A stretch of DNA of 64,000 bases from Lachnospiraceae bacterium (lineage in GTDB: Bacteria > Bacillota > Clostridia > Lachnospirales > Lachnospiraceae), in assembly GCA_910574805.1 (NCBI GenBank), contig CAJTCV010000005.1:175454-239453 (forward strand). The letters are read 5' to 3'. Positions 56,357 through 64,000 of the stretch are shown piece after piece. The translations under genes and the position numbers were made by a program. The notes under the pieces are model-generated. The model saw only the letters and a program-made list of their open reading frames with translations. It was not told the DNA's origin and did no database searches. How positions within the stretch are numbered: position 1 is the first letter of the stretch; every line of letters starts with the position of its first letter.

Positions 56357-57283
56357 ATGGCAGGATTTTTAAAAAATCTTTTCACAGGGAAAGCGGAGAA
56401 GGAAAGCGAAGAGCAGAGAAAGAAAAAGCAGGAGGCCGCATGGGAAGAGAAGACGGAACTTTCGGAGACTGCAGAGATCTGTTACCGGAAGGGAAAGGAA
56501 TATCAGAGAAAGGGCGATCTGGAGCGCGCACGGCTGTATCTGGAGCGTGCTTCCACTCTGTACAGCAATTTCGATCAGGTATTTGAGGAGTCGGAAGTGC
56601 TCATGGAAGACTGCGACGAGCAGATCGGTGCGCTGGAAGAGGAAGATCTGATTTACAATGGTCTGCTGGAGCAGGTGACAGAGAAGGCGGAAGAGCTGAG
56701 CAACCGGCAGAACTATATATGGGGGCTTCTGAGTATTTCCCGTCTGCAGAGAATGCTGGAGCGGCTGTCCGTCTGTCCGGAATGTGAGATCCTGGGAGAA
56801 CTGCGGCAGGTGCTGGATATTTTCTGCCGGGGTCTTGCCGGGGATCTTACGGAAAAGGAAAGGGAATATCTGCAGGATTTCATCACCCGTTTTTATGACT
56901 TCAGCGATTCGGAGGCATTCGCGGATACGGCAAATCAGGTGGCCACAGCAGAGGGAAAAGCGCTGCAGGTCTTTGATATGAATGGAAATTCCATGTTTAC
57001 CTGTTTCCATATTTTCCTGGATAAATGCATCTACGTATTCTGCAGCTCTTTCGGGGCTGTGGAGGATGCGGAGCCTGCGGAGACGGATTTTATCCCCTGT
57101 ACGCTGATGGAAGACTACTATCTGCGGACCAGGGAAGGAGATATTCGCGGGCTTCCCCAGATCCAGGAGGAGATCGATCGGATCTGGGCCGACTGTGCGT
57201 TTGTCGGAACGGATCCGGATGCACAGGCAGTTGTGGAGCGGATGAATGATTACCGGGATCTGGATCTCATCCGGTTTGCCTGA
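56357..57283 (+). CDS. Uncharacterised protein, helical/TPR-like
   Basis: I do not recognise a family. The 308-residue protein begins with a basic and acidic coiled-coil-like stretch (residues 10-40), then a TPR-like pair (ICYRKGKEYQRKGDLERARLYL near 42). The C-terminal half is an unassigned alpha/beta region with several Cys. No signal peptide is seen. ATG 56357 has AAAGGAG upstream. It may be cotranscribed with tex. The similar helical repeats to the 3945 gene are not enough to link them. Confidence 0.7.
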   Translation: MAGFLKNLFTGKAEKESEEQRKKKQEAAWEEKTELSETAEICYRKGKEYQRKGDLERARLYLERASTLYSNFDQVFEESEVLMEDCDEQIGALEEEDLIYNGLLEQVTEKAEELSNRQNYIWGLLSISRLQRMLERLSVCPECEILGELRQVLDIFCRGLAGDLTEKEREYLQDFITRFYDFSDSEAFADTANQVATAEGKALQVFDMNGNSMFTCFHIFLDKCIYVFCSSFGAVEDAEPAETDFIPCTLMEDYYLRTREGDIRGLPQIQEEIDRIWADCAFVGTDPDAQAVVERMNDYRDLDLIRFA

Positions 57284-57327
57284 CGATGAGAGAAGAAGGC
57301 TGAAAAAACCGGAGGGCAGGGCAGTTT

Positions 57328-58065
57328 TCAGGCTGACTGGAAGCTGCCCTGCTGTCTGCTCTTCACATAGAAGGTCTCTCCGGTCTCAATGCAGTAGGCA
57401 GCCAGTCTTCCGCCGAATACGCAGCCGCAGTCCACAGCGATGTGGCCGTTGGCCTGATAGATCTCCGGCCGGCCGTGGGGATGGATGAGCATGGTTGGCG
57501 TATGTCCGGTCACCAGGAAGGTCCGGGGATCCTTATAATATTTCCGGCTGTAATCTGCGCGTTCAAAAATGAGATCGGAAAGCTCATACGTATCCAGGTC
57601 TCTGCACTCGTCAAAGCCCCGGATCCCGGCGTGGACCAGAACGAACCGCCGGCCCCGGTCTTCAAGAATCGTGCAGATCTGTGCATCGCTGAGATAATCC
57701 AGAATATCCAGCTGCTCATCCCGGGGCAAAGTGCGGAACTGATCCGAGGTCACCCGCCCGCCGTCCTGCAGCCAGTAATAATAGTTCATAAGATCATCAG
57801 ATGTCAGATGCTTTTCCCAGTTATCCTTTGTGATTTCCACAGCCAGTTTCTTCAAAGTGCACAGCATCATGTAATCGTGATTTCCGACGAGATAAGTCAC
57901 ATTTGGCCGCATCATCATATCCTGCAGCACCTTCACAGGCTGCGGTCCTCTGTCCGCAGCATCCCCCAGCACATAGAGCTCGTCCGCGGGAGAAAAACGA
58001 AGCCTGCCGAGCAGCTCCTGGTATTCTTCATAACAACCATGTATGTCTGAAATAATATAGCGCAT
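57328..58065 (-). CDS. Metallophosphoesterase (PPP/ApaH-like Ser/Thr phosphatase family)
   Basis: The 245-residue protein has the PPP motifs: ISDIHGCYEEY (metal ligands), VLGDAADRGPQP near residue 33, LVGNHDYMML near 59, and later HAGIRG near 140 and GHTPTMLIHPHG near 185. It could remove phosphate from proteins or hydrolyse dinucleoside polyphosphates. AAGGAGG precedes ATG 58065. It is divergent from the tsaE unit. Confidence 0.88.
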   Translation of the reverse strand: MRYIISDIHGCYEEYQELLGRLRFSPADELYVLGDAADRGPQPVKVLQDMMMRPNVTYLVGNHDYMMLCTLKKLAVEITKDNWEKHLTSDDLMNYYYWLQDGGRVTSDQFRTLPRDEQLDILDYLSDAQICTILEDRGRRFVLVHAGIRGFDECRDLDTYELSDLIFERADYSRKYYKDPRTFLVTGHTPTMLIHPHGRPEIYQANGHIAVDCGCVFGGRLAAYCIETGETFYVKSRQQGSFQSA

Positions 58066-58184
58066 GGCGGTATCCTCCTTCCGGCATGGACAGACGGTTC
58101 CGGGCTGTCCTGTGATATTTATCATAATACGGCGGGGAGCGAGGGTCAAGCCCGGATCCCTGTCACGGATCTTCCATCCCGGGA

Positions 58185-58213
58185 TTGTCATCAAAAAAAA
58201 AATATGCTACAAT
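58185..58213 (+). promoter_or_regulatory. tsaE promoter with A10 spacer tract
   Basis: TTGTCA and TACAAT are separated by 17 bases, with an extended TG. The spacer includes ten consecutive A. Confidence 0.82.
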
Positions 58214-58270
58214 CACGTATATGCAGCCCCGGCCTGTGTCCCGGCTGCGGAAATGATGCAGGAGAAAGCT

Positions 58271-58720
58271 ATGACAGAGACATTTTGTGCAGAGGACACC
58301 TTTGCACTTGGCAGGAAGATCGGGGAACATGTGCGCCCCGGTACAGTGATCGCCCTTGTGGGGGACCTGGGAGTGGGCAAGACCGTATTTACTCAGGGAG
58401 TCGCTGCAGGGCTCGGGATCCGGGAGCCGGTGAACAGTCCGACATTTACGATCATGCAGATCTATGACGGGGGACGGCTTCCGTTCTATCATTTTGATGT
58501 ATACCGGATCGGGGATATTGAAGAGATGGAAGAAATCGGATACGAGGACTGTTTTTATGGAGAGGGAGTCTGCCTGGTGGAATGGGCAGATCTGATCCAG
58601 GAGCTGCTTCCGGAAGAAACCTGCAGGATTACCATAGAAAAAGATATGGAAAAAGGAATGGATTACCGGAGGATCACAGTGGAAGGGCTGAAGGTGGAGC
58701 TGGATGGAGAGAGAGCTTGA
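58271..58720 (+). CDS. tsaE: tRNA t6A37 biosynthesis ATPase TsaE
   Basis: TsaE is the ATPase of the TsaBDE complex making N6-threonylcarbamoyladenosine at tRNA position 37. The 149-residue protein has the P-loop GDLGVGKTVF near residue 32, PTFTIMQIY near 58 and HFDVYRIGD near 73. ATG 58271 with GCAGGAGA upstream is chosen. tsaB overlaps its 3' end. Confidence 0.94.
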   Translation: MTETFCAEDTFALGRKIGEHVRPGTVIALVGDLGVGKTVFTQGVAAGLGIREPVNSPTFTIMQIYDGGRLPFYHFDVYRIGDIEEMEEIGYEDCFYGEGVCLVEWADLIQELLPEETCRITIEKDMEKGMDYRRITVEGLKVELDGERA

Positions 58721-59489
58721 GTATCAGAAAATGAAAAAGGTCCTGGCGCTGGACAGCTCCGGGCTGGTGGCTTCGGTTGCCATCGTGGAGGGCAATGGAT
58801 TTGAGAGCTGTCTGCTGGCGGAATATACAGTGAATTATAAGAAGACACATTCCCAGACGCTGCTCCCCATGCTGGATGAGATTGTGCAGATGACGGAGCT
58901 GGAGCTTGACACCATTGATGCCATTGCGGTGGCGGCGGGACCGGGCTCTTTTACCGGCCTCCGGATTGGGTCCGCTACAGCCAAGGGACTGGGGCTTGCG
59001 CTGGAAAAGCCTCTGGTGGCGGTGCCGACTCTGGATGGACTGGCATATAACCTCTGTGGGACGGAGAAGATCATTTGTCCGCTCATGGACGCCAGGCGGA
59101 ATCAGGTCTATACGGGGATCTATGAATTTTCCAGAGGGCTTCTCCGGCGGATCGAGCCGCCCATGGCGGTGGACATCCAGGAGATTGCAGAGAAGCTGTG
59201 CGCCCTGCAAAGAGACGTGATTTTTCTGGGGGACGGCGTGCCTGTCTACCGGCACAGGCTGACAGAGATACTGCTGACAGAGCTGCATGCGGCAGGAAAA
59301 TACCATGAATATGCACCGGCGCACCTGAACAGGCAGAGAGCCGGATCCATTGGAACGCTGGCCCTTCAGTATATGCGGGAGGGAAAGCTTGAGACCGCAG
59401 CAGAGCATCAGCCGGATTATCTTCGACTGTCCCAGGCAGAACGGGAACGGGCGGAACAGGAACGCGCCCGGCAGGGAGAAGCGCCGTGA
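58704..59489 (+). CDS. tsaB: tRNA t6A37 biosynthesis protein TsaB
   Basis: TsaB is the non-catalytic partner of TsaD. The 261 residues show the ASKHA fold start VLALDSSGLVASVAIVE near residue 13, AVAAGPGSFTGLRIGSATAKG near 75 and a longer C-terminal charged tail rich in Glu and Arg. It overlaps tsaE by 17 bases. A later ATG at 58731 is possible. Confidence 0.93.
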   Translation: MERELEYQKMKKVLALDSSGLVASVAIVEGNGFESCLLAEYTVNYKKTHSQTLLPMLDEIVQMTELELDTIDAIAVAAGPGSFTGLRIGSATAKGLGLALEKPLVAVPTLDGLAYNLCGTEKIICPLMDARRNQVYTGIYEFSRGLLRRIEPPMAVDIQEIAEKLCALQRDVIFLGDGVPVYRHRLTEILLTELHAAGKYHEYAPAHLNRQRAGSIGTLALQYMREGKLETAAEHQPDYLRLSQAERERAEQERARQGEAP

Positions 59490-59974
59490 TCCGCCGGATG
59501 CGGGAAGCGGATCTGGCGGCGGCGGCAGAACTGGAGCGGCTTTATTTTTCCATGCCCTGGTCCGGGAGACAGTTGAAGGAGAGCCTGGAGGCTCCGGAAT
59601 ATCTGTTTCTTGCAGCAGAGGAACAGGGAAAGGTAGTCGGCTATGCCGGGCTTCTGAAGATACTGGACGAAGGCAATATTACAAATATTGTCGTGGAGGA
59701 AGCATACCGGGGCAGAGGGATCGGAAAGGATCTGACCAGAGCGCTTCTTGCAGAGGGCAGAAGGGAAGGCATGCATGCCTTTACACTGGAGGTCCGGGCA
59801 GGCAACGCCGCGGCCATCCATGTCTATGAAAGCCTTGGATTTGTCCGTGAAGGTGTCCGCAGACGCTTCTATGAGCATCCGGCAGAGGATGCCCTGATTA
59901 TGTGGAAGCGGGAAGGGGAGAGCCCTTCAGGAGCGCTGGAAGACGGACCAGCGATCTCCTATTCCTCTGATTGA
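59486..59974 (+). CDS. rimI: Ribosomal protein S18 N-acetyltransferase RimI
   Basis: A 162-residue GNAT protein that likely acetylates S18, as is usual for the RimI next to tsaB. The acetyl-CoA motif is VVEEAYRGRGIGKDLTRALL near residue 70. LEVRAGNAAAIHVYESLGF follows near 101. It starts at GTG 59486, overlapping the tsaB stop by 4 bases. Confidence 0.9.
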   Translation: MIRRMREADLAAAAELERLYFSMPWSGRQLKESLEAPEYLFLAAEEQGKVVGYAGLLKILDEGNITNIVVEEAYRGRGIGKDLTRALLAEGRREGMHAFTLEVRAGNAAAIHVYESLGFVREGVRRRFYEHPAEDALIMWKREGESPSGALEDGPAISYSSD

Positions 59975-59984
59975 AAAAAGACGA

Positions 59985-59990
59985 TATAAT
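59985..59990 (+). promoter_or_regulatory. Possible -10 box for the small zinc protein gene
   Basis: A perfect TATAAT sits 76 bases before the ATG at 60067. The -35 at correct spacing is only TTCCTC. Confidence 0.4.
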
Positions 59991-60066
59991 CTCCGCGTAG
60001 GCAGAAGACAGATGCAGTTCTGCCGGAGTCATATCATCATGATTTCATACGAGGAGGAGAAAGATC

Positions 60067-60315
60067 ATGCGTCAGTATCTGGATTTGGATAAAAGAACAC
60101 TGGAAAAGGTCGTCTGCAATCAGTGCGGACGGGAACTGAGACTGGAGAACGGCATTCTGCAGGAAGGCGTATTTTCAGGGGAAGCCCGTTGGGGGTATTT
60201 CTCCGGAAAAGACGGAGAGAAACATACGTTCGATCTCTGCGAGACATGCTATGACCAGCTGTTGAAAAGCTTCCGGATTCCCGCTGCTGTGGAAGAAGAG
60301 ACCGAGCTTATATAA
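60067..60315 (+). CDS. Small zinc-binding-like protein of unknown function
   Basis: The 82-residue protein has two Cys pairs, CNQC near residue 17 and CETC near 58, consistent with one structural zinc. The rest is short strands with FSGEARWGYFSGKDGEKH near 37. I know no function. GAGGAGGAG precedes the ATG, and rnz follows 57 bases downstream. Confidence 0.75.
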   Translation: MRQYLDLDKRTLEKVVCNQCGRELRLENGILQEGVFSGEARWGYFSGKDGEKHTFDLCETCYDQLLKSFRIPAAVEEETELI

Positions 60316-60372
60316 AAGTGTCCGCTTTGCGGTGCCCTGGGCCGCAGGTGCGGAACTGTAATAGGAGAAACT

Positions 60373-61287
60373 ATGCTTGATATTTGTTTGCTGGGAAGCG
60401 GCGGGATGATGCCGCTTCCGTATCGCTGGCTGACCTCTCTGATGGTGCGCTGTAACGGGAGCAGTCTTCTGATCGACTGCGGAGAGGGGACTCAGATCGC
60501 CATCAAGGAAAAGGGCTGGAGCTTCAAGCCCATTGATGTGATCTGCTTTACCCATTACCACGGCGATCACATCAGCGGATTGCCCGGCCTGCTTCTGACC
60601 ATGGGAAATGCAGACCGGACGGAGCCGCTGACACTGATCGGGCCCAGGGGCCTGGAGCGTGTGGTGAATGCCCTGCGGGTGATTGCACCGGAGCTCCCGT
60701 TCCCGATCATTTATAAAGAAATAGGCGGTGCAGAAGAGGAATTTCACCTGAACGGCTATCGTCTGAAAGCCTTCCGGGTTCAGCACAATGTACTTTGCTA
60801 TGGTTATACCCTGGAGCTGGACCGGGCGGGAAAATTCCAGCTGGAAGAAGCACTGCGGCTGGATATCCCGAAGATGTACTGGAGCCGGCTGCAGAAGGGA
60901 GAGACCATCCAGGCAGAAGGGAAGACCTATACCCCGGATATGGTGCTGGGCGGGGCGAGAAAAGGGATCAAGCTTGCGTACTGCACGGATACCAGGCCGG
61001 TTCCTTCCATTGTGGAACACGCCATGCACGCGGATCTGTTTATCTGTGAAGGCATGTACGGGGAAAAAGACAAAGAGGCGAAAGCAAGAGAGCACAAGCA
61101 TATGACCTTCTATGAGGCCGCGGAGCTTGCCAGAGAAGCGCAGGTAAAGGAACTGTGGCTGACGCATTACAGCCCTTCTCTCACCCGCCCGGAGGAATAT
61201 ATGGAGGAAGTACAGAAGATTTTCCCGGCGGCAAAAGCAGGGAAGGACCGGAAGTCTGTAGAGCTGGATTTTGAAAAGGAAGCGTGA
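60373..61287 (+). CDS. rnz: Ribonuclease Z
   Basis: It cleaves the 3' trailer of tRNA precursors. The tRNA-Ser genes here carry no CCA, so this enzyme is needed for them. The 304-residue metallo-beta-lactamase has the motif [14 protein letters not shown] near residue 58 and later ligands near [10 protein letters not shown] at 137, YCTDTRP near 203 and THYSPSL near 262. Its stop overlaps the next gene's alternative start. Confidence 0.94.
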   Translation: MLDICLLGSGGMMPLPYRWLTSLMVRCNGSSLLIDCGEGTQIAIKEKGWSFKPIDVICFTHYHGDHISGLPGLLLTMGNADRTEPLTLIGPRGLERVVNALRVIAPELPFPIIYKEIGGAEEEFHLNGYRLKAFRVQHNVLCYGYTLELDRAGKFQLEEALRLDIPKMYWSRLQKGETIQAEGKTYTPDMVLGGARKGIKLAYCTDTRPVPSIVEHAMHADLFICEGMYGEKDKEAKAREHKHMTFYEAAELAREAQVKELWLTHYSPSLTRPEEYMEEVQKIFPAAKAGKDRKSVELDFEKEA

Positions 61288-61295
61288 CACACAAG

Positions 61296-62324
61296 ATGGA
61301 AGACAAGAAGGATGTATTGATCCTGGCGATCGAAAGCTCGTGTGACGAGACGGCAGCGGCAGTGGTGAAGAACGGAAGAGAAGTGCTGTCCAATGTAATC
61401 TCATCGCAGATTGCGCTGCATACGCTGTACGGGGGAGTTGTACCGGAGATCGCATCAAGAAAGCATATAGAAAAGATCAACTATGTCATAAAAGAGGCAC
61501 TGGATCAGGCAGGGGTTACCCTGAAGGATCTGGATGCCGTGGGTGTAACCTACGGCCCGGGGCTCGTGGGAGCGCTTCTGGTGGGGGTGGCAGAGGCCAA
61601 AGCCATCAGCTATGCGGCGAAGCTGCCTCTGGTGGGCGTCCATCACATTGAAGGACATATTTCCGCCAATTATATAGAAAATAAAGATCTGGAGCCGCCG
61701 TTTATCTGTCTGGTGGTGTCCGGAGGACATACCCACCTGGTGACAGTTCGGGATTACGGAGTATATGAGATCCTTGGGCGGACCAGGGATGACGCGGCAG
61801 GGGAGGCATTTGACAAGGTGGCAAGAGCCATCGGGCTGGGCTATCCGGGCGGGCCAAAGATTGACAAGGTGTCAAAAGAAGGTGATCCGGACGCGGTTCA
61901 TTTCCCCAGGGCGAAGGTAGAGGATGCCCCGTATGATTTCAGCTTCAGCGGCGTCAAATCAGCGGTGCTGAATCATCTCAACGGCTGCAGAATGAAAGGG
62001 GAGGAGATCGTTCAGGCAGATATCGCCGCGTCTTTTCAAAAGGCAGTCTGCGAGGTGCTGGTCTCTCATGCCATGGATGCAGTCCGGGACCAGGGAATCA
62101 GAAAGCTGGCTCTGGCGGGCGGTGTTGCCTCCAATTCCACTCTCCGCCGGATGATGCAGGAGGCATGTGAAAGAGAAAAGACAGCATTTTACCGGCCGTC
62201 TCCCATCCTGTGTACGGATAATGCGGCGATGATCGGCGCAGCAGCTTACTATGAGTATCGGAAAGGAGTCCGGCATGGCCTGGACCTGAACGCGGTCCCC
62301 AACCTCAGGCTGGGGGAAAGATAG
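61296..62324 (+). CDS. tsaD: tRNA t6A37 threonylcarbamoyltransferase TsaD
   Basis: TsaD transfers the threonylcarbamoyl group to tRNA A37 together with TsaB and TsaE. The 342-residue protein has [14 protein letters not shown] near residue 9, the metal ligands in [11 protein letters not shown] near 110, SGGHTHLV near 142 and [15 protein letters not shown] near 269. The start is ambiguous: ATG 61296, or GTG 61284 overlapping the rnz stop with AAGGAA just upstream. Confidence 0.95.
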   Translation: MEDKKDVLILAIESSCDETAAAVVKNGREVLSNVISSQIALHTLYGGVVPEIASRKHIEKINYVIKEALDQAGVTLKDLDAVGVTYGPGLVGALLVGVAEAKAISYAAKLPLVGVHHIEGHISANYIENKDLEPPFICLVVSGGHTHLVTVRDYGVYEILGRTRDDAAGEAFDKVARAIGLGYPGGPKIDKVSKEGDPDAVHFPRAKVEDAPYDFSFSGVKSAVLNHLNGCRMKGEEIVQADIAASFQKAVCEVLVSHAMDAVRDQGIRKLALAGGVASNSTLRRMMQEACEREKTAFYRPSPILCTDNAAMIGAAAYYEYRKGVRHGLDLNAVPNLRLGER

Positions 62325-62334
62325 GAGTATCTTT

Positions 62335-63078
62335 ATGAAAAAAACACGTTGCACAGCGGTGGTATTGTCCGGCGGCAGAGGAAGGCGCATGGGAACGACA
62401 CTGGCAAAACAGTATCTGATGATTCAGGACAGGCCGATCCTCTGGTATTCTCTGGATGTCTTCGAGCGTTCAGAGGTGATTGATGATGTGATCCTGGTGA
62501 CGGGGAAGGGACAGATTCCCTACTGCCGGCAGGAGATCATAGAGAAATACGGCTTTCAGAAGATCCGGGCAGTTGTGGAGGGAGGAGTGGAGCGTTATCA
62601 TTCTGTCTGGGAAGGACTTCGTGTACTGGAGCAGGCGGGATGGAAGGATGGATATATCTTCATTCATGACGGAGCCCGTCCTTTTATCAGCGAAGCGATA
62701 CTGGAGAGGGCGTATGAAGAAGTCGTAAGAAGCCGTGCCTGCGTAGTGGGAATGCCGGTAAAGGATACGGTAAAGATCGCCGATGAAAAAGGATGCATCC
62801 ATATGACCCCTAAAAGGAGCCTGGTCTGGCAGATTCAGACTCCCCAGGTATTTGCCGCTGATCTGATCATTGCCGCCTATGGGGAAGTGATCCGGAAGGA
62901 GCAGGCTCTCCTGGAGCAGGGCATCCAGATCACAGATGATGCCATGGTGGTGGAAAATGTCTGCGGATGCCCCATACGGCTGGTGGAAGGATCCTATGAA
63001 AACCTGAAAATCACCACACCTGAGGATATGGAAATCGCCGAAATCTTCGCTTCCCGCCGGCTTTTGGCCAGGACATGA
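62335..63078 (+). CDS. ispD: 2-C-methyl-D-erythritol 4-phosphate cytidylyltransferase
   Basis: IspD makes CDP-ME in the non-mevalonate isoprenoid pathway. The 247-residue protein has the nucleotidyltransferase start AVVLSGGRGRRMGTTLAKQY, IFIHDGARPFIS near residue 105 and TPQVFAADLI near 169. ATAGGAG precedes the ATG. The next gene downstream is a tRNA, with its own promoter. Confidence 0.94.
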   Translation: MKKTRCTAVVLSGGRGRRMGTTLAKQYLMIQDRPILWYSLDVFERSEVIDDVILVTGKGQIPYCRQEIIEKYGFQKIRAVVEGGVERYHSVWEGLRVLEQAGWKDGYIFIHDGARPFISEAILERAYEEVVRSRACVVGMPVKDTVKIADEKGCIHMTPKRSLVWQIQTPQVFAADLIIAAYGEVIRKEQALLEQGIQITDDAMVVENVCGCPIRLVEGSYENLKITTPEDMEIAEIFASRRLLART

Positions 63079-63119
63079 AAAGTAACGACAAAAAAATTGA
63101 AAAAATTTGAAAAAGGTGG

Positions 63120-63148
63120 TTGACAAAATCGAACCTTGCTGATATAAT
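63120..63148 (+). promoter_or_regulatory. Consensus promoter for tRNA-Ser genes
   Basis: TTGACA (63120-63125) and TATAAT (63143-63148) with a 17-base spacer: a perfect consensus promoter, 16 bases before the first tRNA. Confidence 0.95.
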
Positions 63149-63164
63149 ATCACATGTCGCTTAT

Positions 63165-63250
63165 GGAGAGATATCGAAGTGGTCATAACGAGGCGGTCTT
63201 GAAAACCGTTTGTCCGTAAGGGCGCGTGGGTTCGAATCCCACTCTCTCCG
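63165..63250 (+). tRNA. tRNA-Ser (anticodon TGA)
   Basis: The acceptor arms GGAGAGA and TCTCTCC pair, the anticodon loop reads CTTGAAA and the long variable arm is typical of tRNA-Ser. The T arm with GGTTCGAATCC is present. No CCA is encoded. Confidence 0.95.
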
Positions 63251-63308
63251 CTCCGCACGAGAGAGTGTGGTTGAATATAAATACAGTCTGTTGTATGACA
63301 GGCACTTT

Positions 63309-63397
63309 GGAGAAATACCCAAGTGGCTGAAGGGGCTCCCCTGGAAAGGGAGTAGGTCGTTAATAGCGGCGCGAGGGTTCAAATCCCTCTTTCTCCG
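63309..63397 (+). tRNA. tRNA-Ser (anticodon GGA)
   Basis: GGAGAAA pairs with TTTCTCC. The anticodon loop reads CTGGAAA, the variable arm is long and the T arm has GGTTCAAATCC. No CCA is encoded. It is probably transcribed with the upstream tRNA-Ser. Confidence 0.95.
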
Positions 63398-63454
63398 TTC
63401 TTTTCTGGATAAAAAGTCAATGTCAAAAAACTTTGAAAAAAGTAAAAAAAGGTA

Positions 63455-63483
63455 TTGACAAAGCAGGAAAGATTTGGTAAGAT
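63455..63483 (+). promoter_or_regulatory. rRNA operon promoter
   Basis: TTGACA and TAAGAT with a 17-base spacer, about 180 bases before the 16S rRNA start. The leader between holds no gene. AT-rich processing and antitermination signals are likely there but not assigned. Confidence 0.85.
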
Positions 63484-63665
63484 GTTCAAGTCGCCGCGAA
63501 AGCGGAGGCGGAACAGTATGAACCTTGATAATTAAATAGTGCTTTTATAAAGTCTTCGAAAATTCTTTGAAAAAGATTTTTTGAGAACAGCTTTTACTTA
63601 ACAGTAAAGCGACCTAAAACAGTAACGGATAGAACAGCCAAGTGTTGTTCTGGACGGGACAGATT

Positions 63666-64000
<335 letters not shown>

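Noticed and set aside
63251..63308. CCA end or a third tRNA between the two tRNA-Ser genes
   Set aside because: No cloverleaf can be formed, and the bases after the first tRNA are CTCC, not CCA.

Overview
This window is chromosomal DNA of a low-redox, Gram-positive gut-type anaerobe, most likely a member of the Lachnospiraceae (Clostridia). The basis is the first 335 bases of a 16S rRNA gene at the right edge, a HydF [FeFe]-hydrogenase maturase, an HprK kinase, long-form HPF, strong GGAGG ribosome sites throughout, and gene content typical of that family. No species is named because only the 5' end of the 16S gene is present.

Layout. 0.2-3.8 kb: hydF, a TetR regulator and a sodium/proline-type symporter. 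3.9-11.5 kb: an apparent operon with a giant J-like/TPR protein, an HscC-like Hsp70, a SAM methyltransferase and an AlaX alanyl-tRNA editing protein. 11.5-14.6 kb: an autoinducer-2 (AI-2) processing locus, with lsrK and a cupin on one strand and lsrF divergent. 14.6-22.3 kb: pyrG, ftsH, uvrC, hprK and a ROK glucokinase. 22.3-27.5 kb: a cobalt ECF transporter (cbiMNQO) followed by two radical SAM genes. 27.4-31.4 kb: an orphan Phd/YefM antitoxin with its operator, directly coupled to a heterodimeric ABC exporter. 31.4-39.6 kb: a decaying region with remains of an AAA-ATPase/PD-(D/E)XK gene, a YesM/YesN-type two-component system, a sugar ABC importer, a GH127 glycosidase and an isochorismatase-like hydrolase. 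Nearly every gene there is truncated, fused or frameshifted. 39.7-53.3 kb: core genes typA, ssb-like, cobO, a lysine riboswitch with dapA-dapB, a lipoprotein, hisA, hpf, secA, prfB, an ACT protein, hom and thrH. 53.3-54.1 kb: an AT-rich patch with an XRE regulator. 54.1-63.1 kb: tex, a phosphoesterase, the tRNA t6A genes tsaE/tsaB/tsaD with rimI, rnz and ispD. 63.1-64 kb: two tRNA-Ser genes and the start of an rRNA operon.

How genes work together. LsrK and LsrF are the kinase and thiolase of AI-2 catabolism, and the cupin may replace the missing isomerase. CbiMNQO supplies cobalt, and CobO adenosylates corrinoids. Lysine feedback acts on dapA-dapB through the riboswitch. Hom with ThrH suggests threonine synthesis through a ThrH-type homoserine phosphotransferase. 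The most unusual observations are a prfB recoding site with UAG where UGA is normal, an antitoxin operon whose toxin seems to have been replaced by an ABC exporter, the J-like/HscC pair lacking a canonical HPD, and the wholesale decay of an arabinofuranoside-type utilisation island with nine-base G tracts.
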